64,000 nucleotides of DNA from a bacterium UBP8_UBA817 (lineage in GTDB: Bacteria > Margulisbacteria > Marinamargulisbacteria > SXXA01 > SICP01): positions 1-64,000 of the forward strand of contig CAMCZW010000003.1 of assembly GCA_945888435.1 (NCBI GenBank), given 5' to 3'. Position 1 is the first letter of the stretch, and each line of letters starts with the position of its first letter. A program made the position numbers and the translations under genes. The notes below the pieces were generated by a model. The model was not told the origin of the DNA, did not search any database, and saw only the letters and a program-made list of their open reading frames with translations. Below are positions 31,699 to 41,673 of the stretch, one piece after another.

Positions 31699-34600
31699 AT
31701 GAAAAAAACACAAAAAACTCACTCCCAAGTCCAGCGTCATTTTGTTGATACTTTAATTCAGGATATTCAGTCATTATTGCCGAGCTCAGGACATATTCAC
31801 TCCTTTGCAGCGCACTATGTTTCCTCGATCTCTTCTCGGTCACTTTTAGACTTCTCTCCTCAGGAATGGTCGGCGTTTATTACAGAACGCTATAATTATT
31901 TTATTCAACATGGCCCTAAGCAAACCCCTGCATTTTCTCTTAAAAAACAACCATCCGGTGATCATGTATTTGAATATGTCTGCCCTGATGCCCCTTATTT
32001 ACTCCGGACTTTCGAATGTCTTTTCAGAGATTTGGATCTTCGTATTACGCGAATGTTCCACCCGATTATGCATTCGGTGTGGGATGCCAACAAAGGGTTG
32101 CATGAGCTTAATAAAACAGGCCCTCGTAATGGCTTAATGTCGATTACCTATATTGAATTTGAAGAAGGCGATATCACTGTTGATTTTGCTGAGCTTAAAC
32201 TTCAAATTGCCTACCATATGGCCGCTATTCATAAGAGCGTCCATGATAGTGAGCGTATTTTAACGAAACTGGATGAGATTAAAGATCAGATTTCAGCTTG
32301 CGATGCCAAGTTGGCCGAGCCTAAATCCGAGTGGATTCAACTACTTGACTGGCTTAAAAGTGATAATTTTTCCTTTTTTGGATATGTCTCATTTGCGACA
32401 GGTTCTTCTGCTAAAAAAGGCGACATTGTTGCGGATTCTAGTCATGGGCTCGGGATTCTCTCTCAGTCATTTACGACTCAATACCCTGATATTTTAAAAT
32501 CGTTAGTAGATCACAACTGGAAAATGAGACTTAACGGATCGGATTATATGTTTGACCGTATTTTGTCGATTAGCCCAATTCAACGGCTTGTGGAGTTAAT
32601 GCGCTTAAGTATTAAAGTTCCTAGCACCAAACCTGGCGAGACTATTGAACATATTTTTGTGGGGATTTTAAGACAAAGCTCCCTTCATTCCCGAAATATT
32701 GAAACCCCACTTATTCACCTCAAAATGAAAACTATTTTTGAAACTCGTAATATGCTCTCCGGCAGTTATGACTTTAACGAAGTGATTCGCATATTTACAT
32801 CAATCCCTAAATTTGAGTTATTTAGACGCAGCTCGGATTCGCTCCTGACAATGGTGGATGATTTACTATCGATTGCCAATCCGAATGATGTCTACTGTTT
32901 CTCCCAAAAACTAGATAATGAAACATTCTCCTTACTAGTGGCATTACCCCTCAATTTATTTAACCGGGATACAATTAGCCGTACAGTGGCCATTGTCTCC
33001 TCTCATTTTCCACGCTGTGAAATGGAAGTTATAGAACTGTCATCAGATGAGCATCCTCGTTTGCAATTTTATTTTAGCTCTGAGACTAGCGAAGATTTAG
33101 ACCCAGTGGATGCAGGCTCAATTGAAGACTTGGTTCGTGAGGCCATCCAGCCATGGGAGTATCGCTTTAAGGAAGCCGTGCGCCATCATTACCCACCAGA
33201 AGAAGCCCATCTGCTTTGTACGCGATATTTGGCTGGGTTTCCAGATCACTACCGTATTCGCCGTACAGAGGATGAAGCGCTCACTGATATTAAATTTTTA
33301 GAGGCTTTGACTCCTCAAAATCCAATTGAATTTAGCCTAGTTCCTTTTGAATTTAAAGGCTCACAAATTTCAGGGAAAGCATCGCTTTTAACCATCTATC
33401 ATTTGTCTAAAATTGAATTGATTGATGTGATGCCCATTTTAGACAATTTAGGGTTCCATGTTTATGATGAGCTTACGTCGCATATTGGAAGTCCAACAGA
33501 GCTTGTTGGGTATATGCACCACTTCCGCTTTGTCGCTCAAGGATCACGGCTCAAAATTGACGAAGCGGTTGTTGGCCCCACGATTATTGCATTACTTAAA
33601 CAAATCTTTTTAAAACGATCGGCCAATGATCGTCTTAATCGGTTGGCCTTATCGGCTAATTTACACTGGCGTGCGATTACGATGCTTCAATGTTACCGAA
33701 GCCTTTTGTCTCAAATTGCGCCGTTTACCAAGGATCGCATTTCCTCCACATTACTTAATTACCCTCAATGTGCAGCGTTACTCTTTGAAACTTTCTTTGT
33801 GAAGTTTTCAACTGATCCTTCGTACAAAACAACAGAATATCGTCTTCAATATTTACTTCCTGTGATTAAACAGTCCTTTTTGGATTCTCTTCAAAAAGTA
33901 GAAGAAGTGTCTGATGACATTATTTTGAGACGCCTCATGAATTTGATTGAAAGCACGATTAGAACGAATTACTTCTTATCTGAAACCAATGGACGTACCC
34001 GGTTGTCGATTAAAATAGATTCTAGCCAAGTTCAGCAAATGCCCCTTCCTGTTCCTTACCGTGATATTTACATGTACGACGTCGATGTTGAAGGCTGCCA
34101 CCTTCGGTTTGGTCCTGCATCTCGTGGCGGACTAAGATGGTCTAACCGTGACGATGATTTTAGAACTGAAGTTTTAGGTCTTGTTAAAACTCAGCAAACT
34201 AAAAACGTGGTTATTGTCCCAGTTGGATCTAAAGGCGGATTTGTGGTTAAAAATCTCCCTAAAGATAAAAACGAAATGTTACTCAAGGGTCAAATTCAAT
34301 ACAAAGAATTTATTAGATCATTGCTTGATATTACTGACACCTTGGATCCTCAAGGTAAAATCGTTCATCCTCAGCATGTTGTTCACTACGATGGTCCAGA
34401 TCCTTACCTCGTTGTGGCGGCGGATAAAGGGACGGCGTCCTTCTCTGACTTTGCCAACGAAGTCTCGGCTGAATACGGCTTCTGGTTAGGCGATGCCTTC
34501 GCTTCTGGCGGATCAGTTGGCTATAACCATAAAGAAGTTGGAATCACAGCAAGAGGCGGGTGGGAATGCGTTAAACTTCATTTTAGCGAACGCTTCCAAA

Positions 34601-36498
34601 AAGATATTCAAACGACACCATTTACGGTAATTGGTGTTGGCGATATGTCAGGTGACGTTTTTGGGAATGGAATGTTGCTCAGCCCAACCATTTTGCTTCA
34701 AGCAGCGTTTAATCACATTCATATTTTTCTTGATCCTGCTCCTGATGCTGCTAAAAGTTTAGTAGAGCGTCAACGTATGTTTAATCTCCCGTCTTCAACT
34801 TGGGAAGATTACAATACAGGTATTATCAGCAAAGGCGGCGGTATTTTTAGCCGTAAAGCCAAAGCGTTAACACTGTCTCCTGAAGTCTCAAAAATGCTTG
34901 GCTTGCCTGAGGGAAGCGCTGTTACTGGTGAAGAGCTTGTGAACGCGGTCATTAAAATGGAGGCTGAACTGTTGTGGTTAGGTGGAATTGGGACTTATAT
35001 TAAAGCTGATTCTGAAACTCATTTATCGGTGGGCGACCCTGCCAATGATTCTGTCCGGATTAACGCTTCCGAATGCCAGGCCAAAGTGATTGGAGAAGGG
35101 GCTAACTTAGGGCTCACTCAAGATGCGCGGATTCAACTGGATATCCAACACCATTACTTAAATGCAGACGCCATTGATAACTCTGCCGGCGTTAATATGT
35201 CCGACTATGAAGTTAATATCAAAATTCTTCTTGATCGATTGCTCAAACAAAGAGTGATTGCCAGTGTCCCTGAACGAAATACCCTACTGGCCAAAATGAC
35301 TGAAGAAGTCGCGGATCTCTGCTTAATTAATAATAGTGCGCAGCATGAGTTAATGAGTATGGACGCCATTCGGTCTCAAAATCAGTTTAATCGGTTTTTA
35401 CGCTTTATCGACCATATGGTGGATATTGGGCTTCTCAATACTAAAGGTGAAGGGATTCCAGATCATGCAGAACTTCGTGATTTATTTGAAAAAAATCACC
35501 GTATCCCCCGCCCAATCCTATCCAAGCTACAGGCCTATTCTAAAATGTGGGTATTTAATGAGCTTGTAAGCTCTGATATTTCTGCCGATGGATTTTTAGC
35601 GCCTTTTTACATGGGCTATTTCACAGAAACGTTACGCAAAAAATATCCTCAGGAATTAATGGTCCACCACCTCAAAAAAGAGATTTTATGCACAGTGCTG
35701 TGTAATCGCTTGATTAACCAGGCTGGTAGCACTTTCTTTGATTACCTGTACCAGCTTTCAGGCCGGTCGGTTAAGGACATTGCCCTGGCCTACATTATCC
35801 TGGATGAGTCCATTGATGGCGCATCGATTCGGGCTGCGATTCGTAAAGAGTCGGTATCGGTTCAGGATCAATATGAAGCGTTAATTTCATTTGAGACTAT
35901 GCTTCTTTCTCTCTGCCGTGACTTGCTTAGCCTTCATCAAGTCGCCTTAGATGGAAAATTGGTTGAGCAACTTAAACCCATTTTTGCTTCTCTTAAAAAG
36001 AATGCTGATCACTCGCATCCATTTTCTCACTCAGTTGAAAAATGGGAGTCCAAAGGGTTTTCTAAGTCTGTGGCTCATACGTTGTCATCGCTACCAGTCT
36101 TGGCGATTGCAGTGGATGTTCATTATCTTCAATTTAATGCATCGATTGCCCCGACACTGTCACTCAAATTAATTCCAGTCCTCAATCAAGTCCTTGCCTT
36201 TGATGAATTGGATCGCAGATTGGATAGTCTTAAAATCGAATCTCACTGGGAAATGTCTCAAAAAGATATCCTTGGTCAGTACCTTCGATTCCAACGGACT
36301 AATGCAGTTCAAAAATTGGCCTCTCAGTTTGATGAAGCTGCCCTTAAAAAAATGACGCCAGAGTCCGTTGCTGCGGCACTTGATGCGAGTTATCACGGTC
36401 AATTGACTCAATATTTTGAAACATTTAAACAAGTTCATAAACGTGCAGCTTCTGACTTCACTAGTTTGACGGTTGCGATTAATCGACTGAAGTTATAG
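31699..36498 (+). CDS. gdh: Large NAD-specific glutamate dehydrogenase (GDH-180 type)
   Basis: This 1599-residue enzyme deaminates glutamate to 2-oxoglutarate with NAD. The size and order match the bacterial GDH-180 family: a long N-terminal regulatory half with ACT-like regions, then the catalytic core. Core motifs are SRGGLRWSNRDDDFRTEVLGL, PVGSKGGFVVK (substrate lysine), EYGFWLGDAFASGG and VGYNHKEVGITARG. I chose ATG 31699 because it starts after the divergent promoter; the open frame back to 31618 lies within coaX. No neighbours suggest an operon. The enzyme implies use of amino acids as carbon and nitrogen sources, consistent with the peptide transporter in the window. Confidence 0.95.
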   Translation: MKKTQKTHSQVQRHFVDTLIQDIQSLLPSSGHIHSFAAHYVSSISSRSLLDFSPQEWSAFITERYNYFIQHGPKQTPAFSLKKQPSGDHVFEYVCPDAPYLLRTFECLFRDLDLRITRMFHPIMHSVWDANKGLHELNKTGPRNGLMSITYIEFEEGDITVDFAELKLQIAYHMAAIHKSVHDSERILTKLDEIKDQISACDAKLAEPKSEWIQLLDWLKSDNFSFFGYVSFATGSSAKKGDIVADSSHGLGILSQSFTTQYPDILKSLVDHNWKMRLNGSDYMFDRILSISPIQRLVELMRLSIKVPSTKPGETIEHIFVGILRQSSLHSRNIETPLIHLKMKTIFETRNMLSGSYDFNEVIRIFTSIPKFELFRRSSDSLLTMVDDLLSIANPNDVYCFSQKLDNETFSLLVALPLNLFNRDTISRTVAIVSSHFPRCEMEVIELSSDEHPRLQFYFSSETSEDLDPVDAGSIEDLVREAIQPWEYRFKEAVRHHYPPEEAHLLCTRYLAGFPDHYRIRRTEDEALTDIKFLEALTPQNPIEFSLVPFEFKGSQISGKASLLTIYHLSKIELIDVMPILDNLGFHVYDELTSHIGSPTELVGYMHHFRFVAQGSRLKIDEAVVGPTIIALLKQIFLKRSANDRLNRLALSANLHWRAITMLQCYRSLLSQIAPFTKDRISSTLLNYPQCAALLFETFFVKFSTDPSYKTTEYRLQYLLPVIKQSFLDSLQKVEEVSDDIILRRLMNLIESTIRTNYFLSETNGRTRLSIKIDSSQVQQMPLPVPYRDIYMYDVDVEGCHLRFGPASRGGLRWSNRDDDFRTEVLGLVKTQQTKNVVIVPVGSKGGFVVKNLPKDKNEMLLKGQIQYKEFIRSLLDITDTLDPQGKIVHPQHVVHYDGPDPYLVVAADKGTASFSDFANEVSAEYGFWLGDAFASGGSVGYNHKEVGITARGGWECVKLHFSERFQKDIQTTPFTVIGVGDMSGDVFGNGMLLSPTILLQAAFNHIHIFLDPAPDAAKSLVERQRMFNLPSSTWEDYNTGIISKGGGIFSRKAKALTLSPEVSKMLGLPEGSAVTGEELVNAVIKMEAELLWLGGIGTYIKADSETHLSVGDPANDSVRINASECQAKVIGEGANLGLTQDARIQLDIQHHYLNADAIDNSAGVNMSDYEVNIKILLDRLLKQRVIASVPERNTLLAKMTEEVADLCLINNSAQHELMSMDAIRSQNQFNRFLRFIDHMVDIGLLNTKGEGIPDHAELRDLFEKNHRIPRPILSKLQAYSKMWVFNELVSSDISADGFLAPFYMGYFTETLRKKYPQELMVHHLKKEILCTVLCNRLINQAGSTFFDYLYQLSGRSVKDIALAYIILDESIDGASIRAAIRKESVSVQDQYEALISFETMLLSLCRDLLSLHQVALDGKLVEQLKPIFASLKKNADHSHPFSHSVEKWESKGFSKSVAHTLSSLPVLAIAVDVHYLQFNASIAPTLSLKLIPVLNQVLAFDELDRRLDSLKIESHWEMSQKDILGQYLRFQRTNAVQKLASQFDEAALKKMTPESVAAALDASYHGQLTQYFETFKQVHKRAASDFTSLTVAINRLKL

Positions 36499-36532
36499 AG
36501 ATTGGATTAGTACCCATTCCCTATGACTCCAG

Positions 36533-36624
36533 ATAACACTCACCCCAACCCCTCTCTGTTCCAAAGAGGGGCTCTTATCTCCCCTTCTTTGGAACAGAGA
36601 AGGGGTAAGGGGGATGAGTGTTAA
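36533..36624. repeat. MITE-like palindromic element, AACACTCACC family (copy 1)
   Basis: This 92-bp imperfect palindrome is bounded by TAACACTCA and TGAGTGTTA. The inner part contains CTCTCTGTTCCAAAGAGG facing its complement. A second copy lies at 46814-46923. No transposase is encoded. The right end supplies a Shine-Dalgarno (AAGGGGG) and the GTG start codon of miaA. Confidence 0.8.
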
Positions 36625-37472
36625 CTATTATTCTCGGCCCCACCGCGGTCGGCAAAACTCAACTTTCCCTTGAGATGGCTAAGTCTCAAGGAGCGCATAT
36701 TGTGTCTGCAGATGCCTTTCAGGTGTATCAAGGGATGGATATTGGTACCGCAAAACCATCCCTTCAGGATCGTGAGGATGTTCCCCATTATTTAATTGAT
36801 ATTTTGCCGCCCAGCCACCAGTATTCAGTCTCGGATTTTATCCATCATGTCTCGGGGATTGTGACTGAGTCTTCTCAAAAAGAAATTCCTCTCATTATCT
36901 GTGGTGGAACGGCCTTTTATTTAAATGCATTTTTATATGGATTTGAATTTGAGCCGGATTCTTCATCACCCGATATTGCGAATGCACTTTATCAGGATCT
37001 TGAGAGTCAGGGATTATCTGTTTTGGTAGAGCGGCTGATGGTTCTGGATCCGGAGTGTGCGGATTATATGGATATCCAAAATCCCCGCCGTGTGGTTCGG
37101 GCCCTGACCATTTTTGAGACCACAGGGCAAAAGCCTAGTCAGGTTCGGATTCGTCACCCCAGAACGGATGTTCAACTCATTGGTCTTGAAATGGATCGGG
37201 CCCAGCTGATTAATCGAATTCATCACCGTGTGGATATAATGCTTGCCTCCGGATGGATTGAGGAAGTTCATCAGTTACTTGCAGCGGGATACTCTCAAAT
37301 ATCCCCTGGTTTTCAGGCAATCGGATATCGCGAAATCACTTCCTATTTACAAGGGCACCTCGATTATGGTGCAATGGTGGAGTTGATTAAAACTAAAACT
37401 CGACAGTTTTCAAAACGTCAGATGACTTGGTACCGAAAATTTTTAAATGTGGAGTGGCGCCGTGTCTCTTAA
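36618..37472 (+). CDS. miaA: tRNA dimethylallyltransferase
   Basis: MiaA prenylates A37 of tRNAs that read UNN codons. The P-loop GPTAVGKTQ is at the very N-terminus, and DAFQVYQGMDIGTAKP and QAIGYREI are characteristic. The protein has 284 residues. GTG 36618 is the only possible start that keeps the conserved beta-strand before the P-loop, because TGA lies immediately upstream in frame. That GTG and its AAGGGGG ribosome binding site lie inside the right end of a mobile palindrome. The 3' end overlaps the pgpH frame. Confidence 0.95.
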   Translation: MLTIILGPTAVGKTQLSLEMAKSQGAHIVSADAFQVYQGMDIGTAKPSLQDREDVPHYLIDILPPSHQYSVSDFIHHVSGIVTESSQKEIPLIICGGTAFYLNAFLYGFEFEPDSSSPDIANALYQDLESQGLSVLVERLMVLDPECADYMDIQNPRRVVRALTIFETTGQKPSQVRIRHPRTDVQLIGLEMDRAQLINRIHHRVDIMLASGWIEEVHQLLAAGYSQISPGFQAIGYREITSYLQGHLDYGAMVELIKTKTRQFSKRQMTWYRKFLNVEWRRVS

Positions 37473-39582
37473 GGCTTGGCTGACTGGACCCGCTATGAAT
37501 TGGACTTTTGCCTGCTTGGGGTTATTACTCACCTCATTTTTGGTATTTAGCCCTTTCACCCCTCATCCAATTTCACTTAAATTGGGAGATCTTTCTCCGC
37601 ATACGGTTTTGGCACCCCACTCGATTACGATTGAAACCAGCTCCGACCAACTTCGCACATCGATGTTGATTGAAAAAGTTCTCTTTCAAACACCTCCCGT
37701 CTACCGGCAGGATCCAACCGTTAATCAAACGGTGATGAATTCCATAGATACGTTTTTTTCAGACTACCGCCACTATCGGATTAAGACTCAGGATAAGCCA
37801 TTTCAAATCTCCGAAATTCCCCCTTCGCTTCATTTTTTAGATCCGGATCTTCTTCAATCTGCCCGACTATTTTCTAACGATACGATTCGACTCATTGACT
37901 ATTCGGCCAGGCAATCGACACAGTGGTTTTTATCGAATGGAATTTTGGAAATTACCCCTGAAAAGATTTCGACTCAGCTAGACTCGATGGTCTCCCATCT
38001 TCATTTATCCGACCCTGAGCGATCCTTTATTTCTGCACTGATTTTACATGTGATAACGCCTAATTTAGTCGTAGATGCAGAGAAAAGCGATTTGGCTAAA
38101 GCCAAAGCAATTGCACAGCTACCTCGATTTAAAACCACACTTTTAAAAGATCGGCCTGTTATTTTTGAAGGTGAAGTGGTTACACCTGATCATTTGGACA
38201 TCCTTAATCTGCTCCGGTTCGCCAGTCATAAATCTGAACTTAAACGATTTGGCGGATTTTTATTAATTATTGCGTTTCTGTTTACGTTTTTTGAGCGTTT
38301 TTTATATTACTTTAGTTCAAAAATTCATTCTTCTCACAAATATTATTGGTTAGTTTTTTTAATTATGTTTTTGGTCTTAAGTATTGCCCGTGCGCTGATG
38401 TTTTTAAAGGGATTACCATTTGGCGTATCTCCTGCGTTTTTAATTCCGATTCCGATATCGTCCGTCCTATTGTCCTTACTCGTCACTCCTAATATCGCCT
38501 TATTGGTTGGAACGGTGTTGGCTCTATTGATTGCCTTGATGTATGACGGCGGATTATCGTTATTCTTTTTCTTATTTATGACAGCGGCAGTGACAACATT
38601 CTCGATATTTAAACGTTATAAACGTCGAGATATCGTTGCGTCTGGGTATATTGTCGGGTTTTTCTCCATTTTTTCAGTGTCCATTATTGGGCTTTTGGAT
38701 GCGCAGTCTAGCCTTGCCTGGTATGTCCCAAATGGTGTGGCCGTCTTTTTAACAGGGGTTCTTTCTTCCATGATTGTTCTTGCGGTTATTCCCTATTTTG
38801 AATCTGGATTTCAAATTACGACCTCTCAATCATTGCTGGAGTTAAGTAATTTGGATCATCCTCTGTTAAAACGGTTGATGTTGCGTGCGCCAGGGACTTA
38901 TCAACATAGTTTGATGGTCGGTAATTTGGCTGAAGCTGCCGCAGAAGCCATTCATGCTAATCCGCTTTTAGCGCGTGTTGGTGGCTATTACCATGATATC
39001 GGTAAAATTAAACGGCCTCAGTTTTTTATTGAAAATCAGCATTCTGGGGATAATCCTCATAATGCCCTCGCCCCTCGCATGAGCAAAATCCTGATTGCAT
39101 CTCATACCCAAGAAGGGGCTGAATTGGCTGATAAATTTGCATTACCAGCTGTCATTAAGCGATTTATTATGACGCATCATGGCACATCCCTGGTATCGTT
39201 TTTCTATCAGCAAGCGGTTCTGTCAGAAGGGCTGGAAGACTCCGAAGAATCCAAAGAAGAGTTTCGCTATTCTGGCCCTAAACCATCCAGTAAAGAAGAA
39301 GGCATAGTCATGTTGGCCGATACGATTGAAGCCTCCCTAAGATCCATGGGGAAACTTACTTCGGATCAGATTGAGTCGGTGATTGAGTCCCTCTTCAAAG
39401 ATAAGGTCAATGATGGACAACTCTCCGAATGTGCCCTTACATTTAAGGAATTAGATGATATTCGGCAGACATTTTTACGGATTTCTCAAAGTATTTACCA
39501 TAGTCGCATGGATTATCAGTCTGAGGTATCACTGTTAAATGATACTCATAATGCAGAAGTTAAAGGACAGTTCAATGTCTAA
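37447..39582 (+). CDS. pgpH: 7TMR-HDED membrane HD phosphohydrolase (PgpH-type c-di-AMP phosphodiesterase)
   Basis: This 711-residue membrane protein has an N-terminal membrane helix, an extracytoplasmic 7TMR-HDED domain (to about residue 265), seven membrane helices (about residues 270-450) and a C-terminal cytoplasmic HD domain. The metal site includes YQHSLMVGNLAE and YYHDIGKIKRP. PgpH enzymes degrade cyclic di-AMP. The frame opens at 37447, but GTG 37462, preceded by GGAG, is a good alternative start. It overlaps miaA and ybeY. The order pgpH-ybeY-dgk-CBS protein is the common bacterial neighbourhood. Confidence 0.95.
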   Translation: MWSGAVSLKAWLTGPAMNWTFACLGLLLTSFLVFSPFTPHPISLKLGDLSPHTVLAPHSITIETSSDQLRTSMLIEKVLFQTPPVYRQDPTVNQTVMNSIDTFFSDYRHYRIKTQDKPFQISEIPPSLHFLDPDLLQSARLFSNDTIRLIDYSARQSTQWFLSNGILEITPEKISTQLDSMVSHLHLSDPERSFISALILHVITPNLVVDAEKSDLAKAKAIAQLPRFKTTLLKDRPVIFEGEVVTPDHLDILNLLRFASHKSELKRFGGFLLIIAFLFTFFERFLYYFSSKIHSSHKYYWLVFLIMFLVLSIARALMFLKGLPFGVSPAFLIPIPISSVLLSLLVTPNIALLVGTVLALLIALMYDGGLSLFFFLFMTAAVTTFSIFKRYKRRDIVASGYIVGFFSIFSVSIIGLLDAQSSLAWYVPNGVAVFLTGVLSSMIVLAVIPYFESGFQITTSQSLLELSNLDHPLLKRLMLRAPGTYQHSLMVGNLAEAAAEAIHANPLLARVGGYYHDIGKIKRPQFFIENQHSGDNPHNALAPRMSKILIASHTQEGAELADKFALPAVIKRFIMTHHGTSLVSFFYQQAVLSEGLEDSEESKEEFRYSGPKPSSKEEGIVMLADTIEASLRSMGKLTSDQIESVIESLFKDKVNDGQLSECALTFKELDDIRQTFLRISQSIYHSRMDYQSEVSLLNDTHNAEVKGQFNV

Positions 39583-39994
39583 ACCGGTCCTATCGATTGT
39601 CATTAATCAGTGCACGACTTACCTCTTTGGATTTGATCCTGAAGAGTTTGTGGGAAAGGTGCTGCGTCTACTTCTTATTTCTCATGGTAGTTTTGAATTT
39701 AGTTTTGTGACAAATGAGACGATTTTGGAGATTAATCGGACTTATCTTCAGCATGATTATGAAACCGATATCATTACCTTTAACCTAGGATCTGAGACCG
39801 ATATTATTGGGGATGCGTATATTTCAGTGGATCACGCCTCCGAAAATGCGGCTTCCTTTGGTAATTCTTTAGATGATGAACTTAAATTACTGATTGTTCA
39901 TGGTATTTTGCATTTATTAGGGTATAACGATGAGCTTGATGAAGACCGCCTAGAGATGGAGGCCGAACAAAATCGGATTTTGAGTGAACTATAA
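39575..39994 (+). CDS. ybeY: Endoribonuclease/rRNA maturation factor YbeY
   Basis: YbeY takes part in 16S rRNA maturation and ribosome quality control. The protein has 139 residues from ATG 39575, preceded by AAAGGA and overlapping the pgpH stop. The TDIITFNL strand is present. The zinc motif reads HGILHLLGYNDELDED, whereas the family has HGxLHLxGYDH. The first two histidines are kept but the third ligand position is Asp, not His. Asp can bind zinc, so activity may remain, but this is a notable change. Confidence 0.94.
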   Translation: MSKPVLSIVINQCTTYLFGFDPEEFVGKVLRLLLISHGSFEFSFVTNETILEINRTYLQHDYETDIITFNLGSETDIIGDAYISVDHASENAASFGNSLDDELKLLIVHGILHLLGYNDELDEDRLEMEAEQNRILSEL

Positions 39995-40364
39995 AAATAA
40001 ATCTATTTTTCAGTCCTTTCAGGTCGCCGCGAATGGTGTTTCCGAAGCATTTCGTGGCCAAAAAAATCTACGTGTCCATCTCTTACTCTCGGTGATTGCC
40101 GCGGGTCTTGGGATTTATTTTAATCTTGATTCTGTAGAGTGGGGATTACTTTGGACTGCTGTTTTTGCAGTTGTGATTTGCGAGTTACTTAATACGGCCA
40201 TTGAGGCGGTTGTAGATATGGTAACCGCGGAATTTCATCCTTTGGCTAAAATTGCTAAAGATGTTGCGGCCGGAGCTGTGCTATTATCAGCTTTTTTTTC
40301 TCTTATTATTGCCTATTTGCTTTTTTTGCATAGATTCGTTACCCTATTTTGTGGAGGCTTTTAG
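39984..40364 (+). CDS. dgkA: Diacylglycerol/undecaprenol kinase (DgkA family)
   Basis: This 126-residue integral membrane kinase has three predicted helices. The family motif is visible as ELLNTAIEAVVDMVTAEFHP followed by AKDVAAGAVL. Members phosphorylate diacylglycerol or undecaprenol, recycling lipid carriers for cell-wall synthesis. The GTG start at 39984 overlaps the end of ybeY. Confidence 0.92.
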   Translation: MNYKNKSIFQSFQVAANGVSEAFRGQKNLRVHLLLSVIAAGLGIYFNLDSVEWGLLWTAVFAVVICELLNTAIEAVVDMVTAEFHPLAKIAKDVAAGAVLLSAFFSLIIAYLLFLHRFVTLFCGGF

Positions 40365-40368
40365 TACA

Positions 40369-41673
40369 TTGGACATTAATATTTACGTTTCTATTTTTGC
40401 TCTCGTTTTATTTTTACTTTTGTCATTCTTATTTTCCAGTGCCGAAGCAGCTATTATTGCCGTTGGCAAAGTCAAGGTACGAAGTCTTGTTGAAAGCCGT
40501 GTCCAAGGCGCAGGTACACTTTCACGTCTCCTAGAAAATCCTCGGCGAGTTTTAACCGCTGTTTTAATTGGTAACACTGCTGCCAATACCGCTGCATCGG
40601 CCTTAGCCACCACCGTTTCCCTTTCTGTTTTAAATCATTTAGGAGTGACTAATCTTGGGTTTTCCTTAGCTGTCATTACGACGGTCATGGCAATTCTGGT
40701 GCTTATCTTTGGTGAAATCACGCCTAAATCATTGGTCCTTAGGGCCCCTGAAAAGTGGGCATTATTTTACGCGGCACCTCTCACTTTTCTTTTGGTTCTA
40801 TTAGCGCCGCTTATTTCATTGGTTCAGTTTTTCACTGTGGCTGTTTCTCGATTGTTTGGGGTGTCCTCATCATCGACCACCGACTTGGTATTAACGACGG
40901 GCGAACTTAAAGCCATGGTTCGTATTGGCCAAGAAGAAGGTCTTTTAGAAAAAGAAGAACAGGATATGATTCATAGTATTATTGAATTTTCGGATACCGT
41001 CGTCCGAGAAATCATCACCCCACGCACAGACTCGGTATGTATTGATACCAATTCTTCAATCTCAGATGCTATTTCACTGATTCGTCAAAAAGGCCACTCC
41101 AGAATCCCAGTCTATGAAGAAAAAATTGATAATATTGTTGGTATTTTATATGCCAAAGATCTATTACATGTCCCTCCAGAATCCTTAAATGAATCTCTTC
41201 ATGGCTATTATCGTAAGGCCAATTTTATTCCAGAATCTAGAAGTATTGAGTCCGTATTTCGGCAAATGAAACGTCACCAGTTCCACATGGCGATTGTGGT
41301 GGATGAGCATGGTGGATTTGCAGGACTTGTCACACTTGAAGATATTATTGAAGAAGTCATGGGCGAAATTCAGGATGAGTATGATTCTCAAGAAAACCCT
41401 GAAATCACCCCTCTAGGTGATCACAGGTATTTGGTTGATGCCAAGATGAGTATTTATGATTTTAGCGAAGAACTCGGGATTAACATGACTGAAACTGATG
41501 ATTACGATACGGTTGGTGGATTTGTGCTTGATCTTTTTGATCATATGCCAGACTCTGGAGAAGTTGCCCATTATGGCAAACTTGAAATTATTGTTCGCCA
41601 GGTCAAAAAGCACCGTATTTTACGTATTGAAGTTATTAAGCGCGAAGACAATTATGAGGGTTTTGATGATTAA
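40369..41673 (+). CDS. CNNM-domain protein with CBS pair and CorC domain
   Basis: This protein of about 434 residues starts at TTG 40369 (LDINIYVSIFA), the first start after the dgkA stop, with GGAGG upstream. An N-terminal DUF21/CNNM membrane region (about residues 1-190) is followed by two CBS domains (IITPRTDSVCID, SRIPVYEE, VVDEHGGFAGLVTLEDI) and a C-terminal CorC/HlyC domain. Such proteins are linked with magnesium or cobalt efflux. The open frame extends to 40252 but those codons lie inside dgkA. The stop overlaps the next gene's ATG. Confidence 0.92.
   Translation: MDINIYVSIFALVLFLLLSFLFSSAEAAIIAVGKVKVRSLVESRVQGAGTLSRLLENPRRVLTAVLIGNTAANTAASALATTVSLSVLNHLGVTNLGFSLAVITTVMAILVLIFGEITPKSLVLRAPEKWALFYAAPLTFLLVLLAPLISLVQFFTVAVSRLFGVSSSSTTDLVLTTGELKAMVRIGQEEGLLEKEEQDMIHSIIEFSDTVVREIITPRTDSVCIDTNSSISDAISLIRQKGHSRIPVYEEKIDNIVGILYAKDLLHVPPESLNESLHGYYRKANFIPESRSIESVFRQMKRHQFHMAIVVDEHGGFAGLVTLEDIIEEVMGEIQDEYDSQENPEITPLGDHRYLVDAKMSIYDFSEELGINMTETDDYDTVGGFVLDLFDHMPDSGEVAHYGKLEIIVRQVKKHRILRIEVIKREDNYEGFDD

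Noticed and set aside
36525-36617. CRISPR-like or tRNA-like structure before miaA
   Set aside because: The palindrome has a single unit with inverted arms, no regular spacers and no cloverleaf; it matches the repeat at 46814-46923 instead.
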